A stretch of 64,000 nt of DNA from Brachionus manjavacas (GCA_019054805.1 JAHQIY010000003.1:7874001-7938000), one strand, 5' to 3'; positions 11,035 through 22,665 are shown, numbered from the stretch's first letter. The notes: generated from the sequence alone by a model not told the origin. A program made the numbers and translations.

Positions 11035-12737
11035 TCCGTACTTAATTTGTTTAAGAAGGCATAAAAAATTATTTAAAAATAAAAATTCAAATTTCGATCA
11101 TTTAATATTTCTATGGAAACAAAATGCAGTTTTTTTTAAAGAAAATTTAAAATCATAATTAAGACAACATTTTCGAAATTTTTAATAATTTTTGATAGTT
11201 TTTATTCAAAAGATATTTCTAATAGTAAAATAACGCATCCTTTTATATAAAAAATATCAGCATGTGTTTTTTTCAAATACTCCTGTGAAAAGAATCATAA
11301 TAATCAGATTCTTGATACCTCACCAAAATATTTATTTCTTGAATATTTACTTAAATTTCAAGAGCTATAATTATTTTGATAATATTAAATATTATTTCAA
11401 AATTTAACTTCATCAATATTAGATAAAATTTATTCTTAATTATCATTTTAATAATTTGTTTTTTGTATCTCTATTATATAACTTTTCTCGTCTTTAAATT
11501 CTTTTCCACAATCTTCTAAATTCCAATTTAATGTATTCTACAATCAAAATATGACAATTCTTTTATAATTTATATAAAACATTAAAATACCAACAATATA
11601 GAATTATTTTTTTAGTTGAGAGAAAGCTAATTTTTACAGAATTTACAGAATTTTTGACAGAATCTATTTATCCCTTTGATTTCAAAAACATCAGAATATC
11701 GAGAATAGTTATAATAAATGAATCTATCAATTGAGTAGTCTAACAAGAATGGTGAAATAGATGAAAAAATTTATGATTTTTTAAATAAAATGGAACAAGA
11801 TGCCTTCAACAAATCCATAACTCTTACTGAAATTTTAAAAACTAAAAAAATTCAATAAAATAGTAGAATAAGGCAACAATAATATTCATTATAAATCGTA
11901 TAAGATCTTTTTGATCTTTCTTATCAAAGTAAAATTACCCAGGGTATATTATTTATATTTTACTTTAATAAACAATAAATTTGAAAGAATGTGAAATAAT
12001 TCAATTATTGATTCAAGACGAAGAGAGTAATTAGGATTAGGGTCTAGTTTTGGTTTCAAAGAAAAGAGTGAATTTGTTTTAAAAAATAAAAAAATAAAAA
12101 ATTAATTTTTCTAATGTTTTATTTTCTTAATTCTTGGTGCTGTGTATGCTAATAAAAATGCATTATAAAAAAATTCTTTTTATTTTTTGTCTTAAATTCA
12201 AGTCTTGATGACCCATTAAATTAAGAACTTCGGTGTTTGATGCGCCCCTTAACCAGTGATAATACTATTAGATCATGCGTTCTTAATCGAAAATGTTTTA
12301 GTATGGGCGAGATTTACTTTAGAGAATAGTCCAAAAGCGTGTCTTAGTTTGTGGTGCAGCACAATTGAACGAGGGAATGCGTTCATTTTATTCAATTAAA
12401 TTTTAAGGTTACCTTTGTTTGAAATCACGAAAAAAATTTATTTTTGCGGCTCATATAGCCTAAACATTATTTAATTTACCGTTATCACCAAATTAAATAA
12501 AAGATTTAATACACAACCAGGCCCCAAATAAGACGCTTTTGTGTATTTTAAAAGTTCAAACTTTAGTTTTCCTCATTTTTAACTTAAATTCATTAATCAA
12601 CAATTATTATTAATTTTATAACCAAAAAATACTCTTGAATATATAATTAATAAATAAAGATGTATTGACGAAAACTAGTATCAATTTATTAGCAAAAAAT
12701 AAAGATAGAAAAAATTAATTTTTTAAATAAGTTAAAT
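11035..12737. other. Non-coding part of duplication copy A
   Basis: Spacer between the WD40 remnant and the sacsin fragment. Parts align with 28810-30124 in copy B. 11450-11840 and 12185-12495 have no counterpart there, and 11905-12105 is not clearly alignable. I recognise no gene. Confidence 0.6.
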
Positions 12738-14831
12738 CTAAACAATAGGCATTGGAAACTCTGATTTATAATTGTTAATAACGTCACTTTGCGAATTATC
12801 ATCATTTATATTCAGCAATTTTATAACTATATAAAAAAATCTATACGACCGCCGACCTAAACAATTTTTTATTGCTTCCATGTTTTTATAAGACTTAAGA
12901 ACAAATAATTTCTTAATTTCGTCGATAATTGCTTCAGCCAAGTAAAAATGAATATCCAGCTCATCATTAAAATCTCCTCGGATCATAAAGTTCATTCCTT
13001 TTCCGTCATCAGCTTTTATTCTGGCTATTTTTACTCTTTTTTCACTATCTTTAAAAAAATTATTTGGGTTGTCAAAATCGTAAAATTGAGTCACTAAATC
13101 ATTCATTCTGTAGACACTGATCGATCTGATACAGTTCTTAATATCTTCATTTAATTGTTTGTCGATGTCAAAAATGTCCTCGTCATTAACTGCTTCAAAG
13201 CACTCAATCAAAGATTCGAAAAATTGATCTGAATGCAACTTTTCCATCAAATTTTCATCCAAGATTCGCTCTCCACCATCTCCCTTTAGTTTTTCAATTA
13301 ACTTGTCCGACAACCGCTTGGGTGCCATTTCTCTGTAAGTTTTAAAATACTCAAAATTTTCAAATATGGACATCCAAGAGACTTGTTTGAACATGATACT
13401 CTTGTATGTGTTACCTTTTTTGCTGCGATTTTGCTCCATATTTTCAGCAGAGTTAGAATGAAAAGTATCGTGATAATGATTGATAAGCTCTTTAATATCA
13501 AACAGAACAATTGACTTTATTTCATTACTATTTTTGATGATAGATTCATAAGATGGTTTGTCCATGTAATAGAGCGTGTTTAGATGCTTCATTTCTCGCC
13601 TCGAATTGGGAAAATAAAGGTCCAATTTTGGCAAATAGTCTTGGTCAATCGAATTTTCTAATATTAAATGTTTAATAACTACCAAAACATTGTTGAATGC
13701 TCCTTTGCTCAGCAAATTTTCTGTCATGTAATAGTGTTGCAGTACTTGTTGGCAAAGAGAAAATGGAACATTTTCATTAGCACCCAATTGATGGAAAAAA
13801 ATCCAATTTTTTGTATATTCTTCCGGAAATTTATAAAAAAAGTCATCTATTTGGTCCGTAAATATCAAATTTTTTATAACTCTATTCGTTCTACATAGTT
13901 CAAAAGATTTATCAGCTTTCCTTACAACTAGGATTAAATTTTTATCTTTCAGCTGATCTAGAACTGTATCATCCTCAATTGATTGAAATTTATCATAATA
14001 TGACATCATTAATCTTTTTAATTCAATCATTTTGTACTGATTCTTATTTTTTAACTTAGAACTATCATTTTCGGACAAAAGAGCTATTAATTGTAAAAAA
14101 TTTTTGACCAAAATCTCATTTGGAAGATCGAAAACAATTCCTGAGTTATTTCCCAAATTGTTGATATAGCGAGGAAGCACCGGTTTAATTAACCAAGAGA
14201 ATTTTTGATTTACACCACAGATCCAGTCGTTTAAACAAATCAAATCGCCATGAATTGAATTCGGACTCTTTATGTATTCCAAAATGCAATCGTCATTTAA
14301 AATAGGAATAAACTTAATGTCTTTAATGTTATTCATAATATCATTGCTTTGAATTTTGTCAATTTCTTTAAAAAAAAGTCTGCAAACATCTTTTAGTTGA
14401 ACTAAATCAAGCTTTTTTTCTAAGTATTTTTGTCTTAGTGTTCGGGCAATTAGAATAAAGTCTTCTGCGGTGCAATTTTGTCTGAGACCCAACTTGTCAA
14501 GTAAAGGTCTCCAGTGGTTTGTATTAAGACTATCCGGAAGAAGAAATTCACTTAATGATTTTCTAAACAGTTCATTTTCGGGATCAAAGACTTGATTAGC
14601 AGAATAAAAAATTTTTTCAATTTTGATAAATTTCATTTCTTCAAGCAAATTCCAGAGATTTTGGTTCTTTTTAAGATTTTCTACACCAAAAGATAACAAG
14701 TTGTCTAAATGATACTCCAACAGCTTGAGGTCAGGTATGCTCAAAACCCATTTGAAAAAAATAAAGTACAAATTTTCAAAATTTGTTTGCTCAATATTAA
14801 AAATGATTTTTTTTTCATATTTTTTTTTCAA
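12738..14831 (-). pseudogene. 3' fragment of a sacsin-like gene (open 697-codon frame)
   Basis: A single uninterrupted reading frame nearly identical to the last ~690 codons of the complete sacsin-like gene at 30125-42257. They differ by scattered substitutions and an extra five-codon block (MIELK) after QYK. It lacks all Hsp90-like ATPase modules and begins just inside the duplication breakpoint near 14862, where the two copies diverge. The first few codons (MKKKYEKK) come from an A-rich tract with small indels, so the ATG is probably fortuitous. No promoter or upstream exon is visible. It is most simply a truncated duplicate. The clean reading frame means either that the duplication is recent or that a C-terminal-only product is kept; the sequence cannot decide. 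Confidence 0.75.
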
Positions 14832-14914
14832 TTATGCGACAATTTTGACGGTGATTTGTTCCCCATCTTTTTAATAAAATCAAATCAATTTTGATTCCAA
14901 AATTCCATTTGAAA

Positions 14915-15257
14915 TTATGGGTAAGAAGTAAAAACGAAAAGTACTGTACCTTCTAAGATCCGGTAATTGTTTGCGTCCTCAAGATAAAAAATTTGTTCCA
15001 TTAATATTGATTGTCCGATTGTAAATATTTTGTGAGTTAAACGCCGAGTTAAATTCGATTATCCATACTTTATTGGGCCAGAAATTGTAAATCGACGTGA
15101 TTGCATTATTTTCGTCTTGGTTTAAGGCGATATCGAACGTACTGAACAGAGTCTTTTTGCTAACTGGTTTGTCTAGCTTCTTCAAGGTTAGCTTGACGGA
15201 ATTCTTGAAAATCCACCGAGCAATTTCGCTTTGATTAGCTAGCGACATTGTTAACAT
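14915..15257 (-). CDS. Unrecognised ORF, possibly a retroelement ORF1 fragment
   Basis: A 92-codon frame runs from ATG at 15257 to a stop at 14979. It is followed, in another frame, by a further open stretch (EDANNYRILEG) that reads on naturally, as if a single frameshift had broken one longer frame. The segment YNFWPNKVWIIEFNSAF followed by INGTNFL resembles the RNA-binding, N-terminal ORF1 proteins of some invertebrate LINEs, but I cannot name the family. It sits just outside copy A of the duplication, on the same strand as the sacsin fragment. Weak call. Confidence 0.3.
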
Positions 15258-16360
15258 TCAAATTTAACGTTTAGATTCGTCACGTGACGACGTTATTATT
15301 TACCAATTTCAATTTTGCTAAGCCAAACGCTTTTTTTTTCTTTTTTTTTGTCAGCGAATTTTTTCAACCAGATTTATTTCAGACCGGATTTTTTTTAACC
15401 AAATCACTGAATTGATACTACATTGACTTTTTATATTTTCAAGATCTTAAAAATAATGTTTTAAGCGATATAATTTGAAATTTAAACTAAAATTTTTATG
15501 AAATTTTTTAAAACTTTTTAAAAATAATTAGATAAATTTGGTTAAAACTTACTTGTTACAATATATTAATTTTTTAAAAACAAAGTTTGTTACATTACAA
15601 ACCAAATCAAAAATACAGTTTAAATTTTCAAAAAAATTAAATAAGTTCATTGTTATTCGCTTCCTTAACTTATCTTCACAAAGCTTACCACGACTTAAAG
15701 TTGAGTTTGGTTTTTTCTCTAATAGTTTGTTTTTGTTTTTTGCACCAGAATTCACCAAAAATCATATTAATAATAATTAATTTCCGAATCATTTAGAAAA
15801 ATTTAATCAAATTCTTGAATATTAAAAATGGTACCGTCTGAAATTCTGTTAGCTTTCAAAAAAGGTGCGACTAAGTATATTGCACTATTTAGCAGTATTT
15901 TTTCTAATATTTTTTATCAACTTTAATTTTAATTTTTCAAAAAATGGATAATTTTTGTTTAATTTGTATTAGAAATTCACAACAACAAAAATTTATCCCT
16001 TAATGGGTTAAATGGGTTAAAGGGTTTAAAATTCTTCCTTTAGGGTTAAATTTCTGGGTAATTATAAACAATTTTAGGCAAAATCAGGTTAACCACTTGA
16101 AGCCCTTTGCATCTCACACAATTAACCGAATGAGATAGAGGTGACAAAAAAATTCGTGGATATTGAGTGAGTATTTTTGAAGTTTCGAATAAAATGGGTG
16201 CGAAATTTGCAATAAAAAAATATGCATCCGTTTAAGCTTGTTTCCTAAAAATCGTCCAAAAATTATTTAATAAAAGTACTAGAATGATAAATAATAATTT
16301 TTAAAAATGTAACTATGTAAAAATGTACTGATTCGGAAAAATCGCCCCTTTTTCATTTTT
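15258..16360. other. A/T-rich spacer
   Basis: No supported gene. An 80-codon frame at 15538-15780 and its antisense partner are both Lys/Asn/Phe-rich and look fortuitous. Around 16001-16060 there are a few loose GGGTTAAA-like units, too irregular to call an array. Confidence 0.5.
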
Positions 16361-16366
16361 TTCAAG

Positions 16367-16821
16367 GCCCAGGAAAAGAGAGTGGGCTAAGGCCTAATAC
16401 AGAAAATACCCCAATGATTGTCGGTCTTGGCAAAGCATGTGAATTGGTAAAAAAGAATTTGGATAAATATTCAAAGCAGATGCAAGAAATGAGAGATTAT
16501 ATGGAAAATTAATTAATTGTATATTTAAGTTTTTTCTATTCATTTTTTTTTTTTTTTTAAAAGGAAGTTTTCGGAGTTGAAAATTTAAGATTTAATGGAA
16601 AATCAGCTGGCATAGAAATATTGCCGAATACGTGTAACGTGTCTTTTATTTCGAGCCCAAAGTTTAAAGGATTTTTGATACTTAAAAATTGTGATTATTT
16701 GGAAGCTAGCACAGGATCGTGCTGTCATTCCGGAGAATTCAGAGCTTCCAAGATATTACTGGCAATGAATATTGATTTAACTGTGGATTTTCAAAATTCT
16801 CTTAAAAAGATTTCAAATTAA
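16367..16821 (+). pseudogene. SCLY: Selenocysteine lyase 3' fragment (broken)
   Basis: Selenocysteine lyase is a PLP enzyme that releases selenium (and alanine) from selenocysteine. Two blocks match its C-terminal half. The first (about 16367-16512) contains RPNTENTPMI, VGLGKACELV and EMRDYMEN. The second (about 16565-16821) contains LPNTCNVSF and STGSCCHSGE, the loop carrying the catalytic cysteine. There is no GT donor between DYMEN and the stop that follows it, so the blocks cannot be joined by a normal intron. The second block stops shortly after NSLKKIS, about 25 residues before the usual C-terminus. No 5' exons carrying the PLP-lysine are seen upstream. A GC-AG intron (GCAAG near 16480) is possible but would remove conserved residues. 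Best read as a decayed partial copy. Confidence 0.75.
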
Positions 16822-17289
16822 TATTAAGTGATTCTTTCTATATAAAAAAAATTATTTTTGTAAAATTTTATTAATTTTTATATTCAAAATAAGCAAAATT
16901 AAGATATGAATTTTAAAAAGTATTGTGAATTTCAATACAAATTGAACAAATAAATTCAGTTTTTAATAAGTTAAAATTAAAGTTAATAAAAATTATTGAA
17001 AAAATGGATGGTTAATTGAATTTTATTTTAATTTATTAAAAAATTAAAATTTTTTTTTCAATTTGTGTTTTAAATTCACAAAACCTTTTAAAAAGTGAAT
17101 AAAAATAATAAAATAAAAATTTTTCGAAAAGAAAATTGATTTAAAAAAAATAATTTTTTATGTCATTGAAATCAAAATACAGTAAAAAATTTAAAATAAA
17201 CATAACCGGCAATATTGAAAGTAAATTTCATTATTTGAACTAAATGATGATTTAATTATATTTAACGAACAAAAGACCGAGTTTAAAAA
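16822..17289. other. A/T-rich spacer
   Basis: Nothing recognised; very A/T-rich with long A and T runs. Confidence 0.5.
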
Positions 17290-17415
17290 ATAACGTATTT
17301 GCTCAATTTTAACGGCATGTCGGTATTTATGGCAATCCAGAATTAACGACAAATTCTTATAACTTTAAAAAGATTATTTAACGGCATGTCGTTAAAATCC
17401 AGCAAATACGTTATC
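17290..17415. repeat. Imperfect inverted repeat (foldback)
   Basis: A left arm of about 36 bp beginning ATAACGTATTTGCT (17290) is matched by the reverse complement of the right arm ending AGCAAATACGTTAT (about 17414), with about five mismatches. Both arms also contain the near-palindrome CGGCATGTCG. The loop is about 55 bp. It could be a tiny foldback transposon remnant or a hairpin; no target duplication was found. Confidence 0.6.
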
Positions 17416-17588
17416 ATAGACAACATTCTGTAAATTATATCCATTTTATTTAATTTATTTGATAAAAGAAATTATTGTTAAATAAAAAAAGATTCTTTTA
17501 AAAAAGGCATAGCTATAATAAAGATGCTTTTAAAACATTCAACAGTATTTTTTTTGAATTTATTAAAAATTCAAAAAAGTTAAATTAA

Positions 17589-17789
17589 TTATTTTATTAT
17601 AAAAAAGTCTACTCATCAACTTCATTCGGGCAATCATCATTTGCTTCAGCTCAACAATACTCTAGTTATGGGTTCAGTCTACAATTTAATCAAACTGCTG
17701 CTTTCTCATCTTCACAACTCAATGCTCCTCAACTGAGTCATCTTTATCAATGTTTTCTGGTAAATCATTTTCTTCGGCCGAAAAAATAA
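17589..17789 (+). CDS. Short Ser/Gln-rich open frame with an FG motif (unrecognised)
   Basis: A short frame reading SSTSFGQSSFASAQQYSSYG and on to a TAA at 17787. Composition (Ser, Gln, Phe-Gly) is unlike the surrounding A/T-rich DNA and would suit a disordered FG-type segment such as a nucleoporin. A GT at about 17761 and an AG at about 17803 would allow a second small exon ending RSLK. No domain is recognisable and it may be a remnant or chance. Confidence 0.2.
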   Translation, partial: LFYYKKVYSSTSFGQSSFASAQQYSSYGFSLQFNQTAAFSSSQLNAPQLSHLYQCFLVNHFLRPKK

Positions 17790-19455
17790 ACCTAATTTAC
17801 TCAAGGTTCGTAACGATTTTAAATCAACATTAACTGACGGAATGATATTTTCTCAAGGAAATCTTGTGCGATCTTTAAAGTAACTAATCTTAATCCGAAG
17901 CCTAATCAGCTAGTAAATTAAAAATTGAAAGTATCAGCATTTTAAATTTTTTTTTGGATAATTTCATAAGTTTGTCTTAAGTCATTATTTTTTGAAAATT
18001 TTAAATTACTTCAAACTTGAATTTGAGGTTAAGGAAGTCGCGAAAAAAAATTAAATTTTAAATTAACAATCTTATAATTCTTAAATGAATATAACATAAA
18101 ACTATTGAGGACAAGCAGATATTGCGGCTCAGGATATTCTCTAATCAAGACGGGTCGAATCCTAATACTCAACGAAGAATACAAATTAAAAGAAAATCCT
18201 TTTTGTTGACAGCCTTTTAAAGAGCTTTTCTGGGCGAAGGGTTTATGTTTCTAAATGAAAAAAATTCTTTTATAAGTATTAATTTATTTATTTAATTTAA
18301 GAAAATTTCAATTTTGAACAAGTATGGTCGATCATATTTGGATTTATTATCCTTGTAAGCATTATTACTACGGATATGTTTGGATTCCGTTTTATTTGAA
18401 TGAGCAATCGGTAGCGCCCGAAAGAACCAAAAAGAAGCTTTTAACACAATTTTTCAAAATAACAGCTTTTATACCTCCATTTAAGATGAAATAAGCAGTC
18501 GAATGGTAAAAAAATTAAATAACAATTACAATAAAGACTAAAAAAATTAAATTATAAAAATAATTTAGAGTTGTTATTGTTGGAGAAAAGACGGGCAAAT
18601 CTGAAGTATCCAATTATAATAGATCTAAATTACTCAACAATTATATTCCTTTTATAATAACATTAGTGGTTAACCCTTCAGTGCCAATAAAATATCTAAA
18701 AAAAAATTTTATTTTTTAATTGACATATGCTCCACTGACTGCACCGTTTGAGCTCGACGGTGGCATGCCTAAATAAAGATCACCGCATGGACAGACACTA
18801 GTAATTTCCATTCTTTTTTTAATTAATTTTGAATTTCAAATAGCTGATTGTGTTGTCCCATTTCGTACACTTAAATAGTAATTTGATTTTTTCTGATATT
18901 GCTTCGAAAAGCCTCACTATTCCGCTTAAAAGGTTGATAACTTAAAATTTATTCGAGAACCGCTTTATTTAAGGATCATGTTCTATATTGCTTAATAACC
19001 ATTTGATTTGAATCTTTGTAGAAGATTTTTGAAAAAATCTTTGGAAATTAAGCTAAATCTTTTGATTTTGTTGAAACATTGTATCAAATTAGTATGTTAG
19101 GTTGAATTTTGACGAAAAAATTTTATTTTTTTTGTTTTAGATCCTTTTTGTATCCAGAAGAAATCACTCAAACGAAAAATCATAATTTATTGAACTTATA
19201 AACTTTTGTTTGTAGATAACTATGTAGAAGTCACGCTTTTGATTAATGCACTTTAATTGAGGTAAGTTCCCGCGATGCAAAACTTCCACAATATCTCCAG
19301 GTTTGGATTTCGACCTCTTTTTTTGATTCTTCGTGTATGAAAACCTAAGTTTAGCCAAAAATTTAGGGGGGGTCAAAAATTTTTTTTTTGGCTAGGAGGG
19401 CCTGAATCTTTACAGCCTTATATAAAGTAAATATTATCATATTTTTTTTAATGTA
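17790..19455. other. Gene-poor spacer with small unassigned frames
   Basis: No supported gene. A 56-codon ATG frame at 18324-18494 (+) is rich in aromatic residues but matches nothing I know. A 70-codon minus-strand frame at 19164-19376 contains KPGDIVEV and may be a retroelement scrap. A short inverted repeat built on GCCAAAAATTT lies at about 19353-19397. Confidence 0.4.
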
Positions 19456-20300
19456 GGTAAAATACTTCCTATATTAAAGAATCAAGATGGATTAAATGAT
19501 GACATAAACAACATTCGTCTAATAACAATATCAGATACTATTACCAGTGTGTTTGAAAAGTATATATTGAGTAGAATCAGCCAGAAACATGAAGATCCTC
19601 AAACACAATTTGGATTCAAAAAAAAAAGTTCCACTAATAATGGTATCTATTGTGTGACTGAAACAATTCAACATTATAAAATGAGAAAGAAGAAACTGTT
19701 TATTTGCGCGATCGATGCAAGTAAAGCATTAGATAAGGTAATTAGAGAAATTATGCTGAAAAATTTGATAGGAAAGTTGGAACCAGAAATATGGAGAATA
19801 TTAAAAAGCTATTACCATGACTCTTTATCAATTGTCCAAAACAAAAATGAAATCTCATCAATTTTCAAGACGACAGTTGGAGTAAAGCAAGGAGGTCCGC
19901 TTTCACCAAAATTGTTCTCAATCTATGTTGAAGATCTGATAAAGGAAATAATGGAAACCGACTTAATAACTGATATTAATGGAATTAAAACAGGCATACT
20001 AATGTATGCTGATGACTTGTTAATAATGACAGAGTCCATTAAAAAAATGGAAAAAGTCCTTAAAATGTGTGAGAACTTTGGACTGCGAACTGGAATAAAA
20101 TTTAACCCGTCTAAAACACAGATTATGCGAATTAACGGATCTAAAAAGGATAATGCTAGACTTGAACTCTGTGGAGAGGAAATTGAATGGGTCGAGAAAA
20201 TCAAATACTTAGGAGTATGGGTTGATGGAAAATGTATATATAATTGCTCAACCTTAACTCAAAGGGATGTACAAAATTTAAAAAGAAAAAAAAATACTTA
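19456..20300 (+). mobile_element. LINE reverse-transcriptase fragment
   Basis: Open frame from about 19456 through at least 20280 with ordered reverse-transcriptase motifs: NIRLITISDTITSVFEKYIL (fingers), FGFKK, AIDASKALDKV (motif A; the usual Phe after the second Ala is Leu here), VGVKQGGPLSP (motif B), MYADDLLIM (catalytic motif C), KTQIM, and KYLGVWVDG (motif E region). This is a non-LTR (LINE) type RT. The endonuclease and the C-terminal part are absent, and after about 20285 the frame runs into A/T-rich sequence, so the element is truncated at both ends. The frame itself is clean, suggesting fairly recent insertion. Confidence 0.85.
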
Positions 20301-20420
20301 CATACGACTTTTTAAAAGGTTTTATCTTTTTTTGTGTATTTCAATATTTGAATATTTAATCAAAAATTAAACTTTTGTTGTATTTATGTAAACATTTATT
20401 TTAATATTTTAATTTCTTAA

Positions 20421-20716
20421 ACATAATCTTAATATTTAAAACCCAAATGTGTGAAAAAAAGTAAAATTTTCATGCATATACTTTCGATAACTAACTTTGA
20501 AAAAAAGTGAAATGTTCATACATATTCTAACGATAACTAACTTTAATATTTAATTATATACTGCTTTAAAAATTGTCTATTTCTAGATTTAATTTAACAT
20601 AATTTTATGCTGCTTTAAAAATTGTCTTATTCTGGATTATCTTTAACATAATCTAAATATTTAAAACCCAAATGTGTGAAAAAAAGTAAAATGTTCATGC
20701 ATATCCTTTCGATAGC
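20421..20716. repeat. Direct repeat, two ~70-bp units
   Basis: The units at about 20421-20490 and 20647-20716 share ATTTAAAACCCAAATGTGTG followed by an A-run and TTTCGATA. A second pair inside (TGCTTTAAAAATTGTCT) repeats between them, so the whole stretch looks like a degraded tandem repeat of roughly 110-230 bp period. It lies just 3' of the LINE fragment and may be its tail. Confidence 0.65.
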
Positions 20717-20916
20717 TTTTTTTAATATTTGAATATAGTGCCTTTAAAATTGTCTTAATCCATTTTTTTAGATTACATAATATATTTTAATTTTTTTGCA
20801 ATCTAAAATTAGATTTTAATTATGTTAAGTTATGAAAAAATTAAGAAAAGAAAAAAACATTCAAACTCATTGAAATTCATTCATTCAAGTTTATCTTACA
20901 AGAAATGTTGTTTGTA

Positions 20917-21209
20917 CAGTATGCCACAAAAAGTTAGAATCAAGTTGAAAAAAATAAAAATTTTGTTTTTTTGCAATTAAAAAAATAGTTAACTATTAAT
21001 TTTTTTCAAATAATAGCTTTTTTAAAGTAAGTCTACCAAAAAATCTAACAAAATAGGGTAAAAATAAAATAACTGATCAACAGAGATGGCAAATTGCGTT
21101 TTTTTTGATAAATCAGACTGAAAGAGAAATAGCCGAGTTAATGAAATAATGAACAAATAAACTATCAGATTAAAAAAAAAGTTTGACTCTAACTTTTTGC
21201 GACATACTG
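20917..21209. mobile_element. Tc1/mariner-type MITE (293 bp)
   Basis: Terminal inverted repeats of about 28 bp: the left end begins CAGTATGCCACAAAAAGTTA, and the reverse complement of the right end begins CAGTATGTCGCAAAAAGTTA. TA dinucleotides flank both ends (20915-20916 and 21210-21211), the target duplication of the Tc1/mariner superfamily. The interior is A/T-rich and encodes nothing, so this is a non-autonomous miniature element. Confidence 0.88.
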
Positions 21210-21506
21210 TACAGAAATATTCATTAAATCATTTAATCAACACTTAAGAAAAAAAAATTTTAAAATCAATTTTTAATTAGAATTCTTCAATATAATAAAT
21301 AAAATAAATCAATCAATTAAATAATCAATACTAATTTATTTTTCATTTAATTTAATTATTCTGGCAGCGGAGCAACAGGTAAAACCTTGTTGTAAATTAA
21401 AAATAGGAAAACTAACAGTACAAAAATCCTTGTATTTAATTTTATTTTATTTTTAACATCACCAAGTCTGGCGTAATTTTATGAATAAATAATAATAATA
21501 ATATTA

Positions 21507-22665
21507 TAGTGATGAAATCGAATAATTTTTTTGGGCATAAATTGAAACTTGAATAAATAAATTTGAACAGACAATTGAATGTGAAATTTTGTCGAATAAA
21601 ATTTTGAATACCAATTAAATTTGAATTTTAATTTGATTCATTTTTACTTTTGAAATTAAATTCGAAAACTGTCTGTTTTTAAATTAAAATTCGAACTAAA
21701 TTTAAATTTGAGAAGCAATTTGAAATTATAATAAAATCAACTAAAAAATATTAAAATTTGAATAAAATATTTGAAAAATTTATAATTTAAATATTTATTT
21801 AAAATTCAGAAAATTTTTATGAATATTTTATCATTTGTTATGTTCTATAAGTTGACTGTTTATTATTTTTTTGAAAACAGATTATCAGTCTAAAAAGCTT
21901 AGATGAAGAGTTAAACAGGCACATTAAAGCAAATAAGTTCTTTAAAAATTGAGGCTGTAAAGTTTAAAAAAATATAAAGTAAATCTGTCTCATTTTTTAT
22001 TATATTTTCATTAGAAGTTGACTTCTCTAATTTTATACTATTTTGAATGACCACCTAAAGATAGATTTTTTTAAAAAATTGCATTCATTACATTTTTATA
22101 TTTTATCTTATTCTCTTTTTTTTCTATAAATATTATTCTGCTTAAATTTAATGGAATAAATAAATAAATCTGAGTTTTTTGTACTCCTTCACTGTCATTT
22201 TCATTAAAAGAAATTTTTTTAAGTCGAGAATTGTGGGCAAGTGCAATCTAAATCAAATAAGTAAAGAAAATTTTTAAAAATTTAGAAAAGTTTTGCTGAC
22301 TTCTCAAAATCTAGCAGAATCTGATATTGATATCCGAATAGCGTCAAAACTCAATTTACTTTTTGAAAATTTTTTTATCAAATTTTTCTTTAAATTTTTT
22401 TGTTTTTCAATTATTTTTTAATTATTTAATTTTTTCAAATAGAAAATCAAATATTTATTATATTCGGTTTTAAATTCAAAATTTTTCTTTTTTCAAATTT
22501 TAATTCGAATGTTTTAGAGATTCAATTTTAAAATTAAAATTATAATTTATTAAATATATTTTTAAATTTTTTTTATATTCAAATATTATATTCGAAGCTG
22601 ATTTCCGTTCGAAAAACTACTTATTCAAATATCGGTTCGAATATGCATATTCGATTTCATCACTA
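21507..22665. mobile_element. hAT-like non-autonomous element (about 1.16 kb)
   Basis: The ends are inverted copies of TAGTGATGAAATCGAATA. The flanking octamers TAATATTA and ATATATTA match at 6 of 8 positions, compatible with an aged 8-bp hAT target duplication. The interior is dominated by AATTCGAATTT-like repeats with no transposase frame. Confidence 0.65.

Larger units (their letters stand above)
9559..14862. repeat. Segmental duplication, copy A
   Basis: The stretch from a point inside eIF6 exon 3 (GCTATTAGTCC) to a point at about 14862 (…GGTGATTTG) is near-identical to 26307-32238 in coding parts, in the same orientation. Outside these points the flanks are unrelated. Copy A has a roughly 1.05-kb deletion near 10600 relative to copy B. 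It carries extra sequence at about 11450-11840 and 12185-12495 that copy B lacks. Content of A: intact eIF6, dead WD40 gene, 3' fragment of sacsin. Confidence 0.93.

Noticed and set aside
15538-15780. 80-codon plus-strand frame and overlapping minus-strand frame at 15549-15758
   Set aside because: Both are low-complexity Lys/Asn/Phe/Leu frames expected by chance in A/T-rich DNA; no domain, no splice context.
16001-16060. Loose GGGTTAAA-like units that recall telomeric repeats
   Set aside because: Only three or four irregular units, not an array, and not a known telomere motif.
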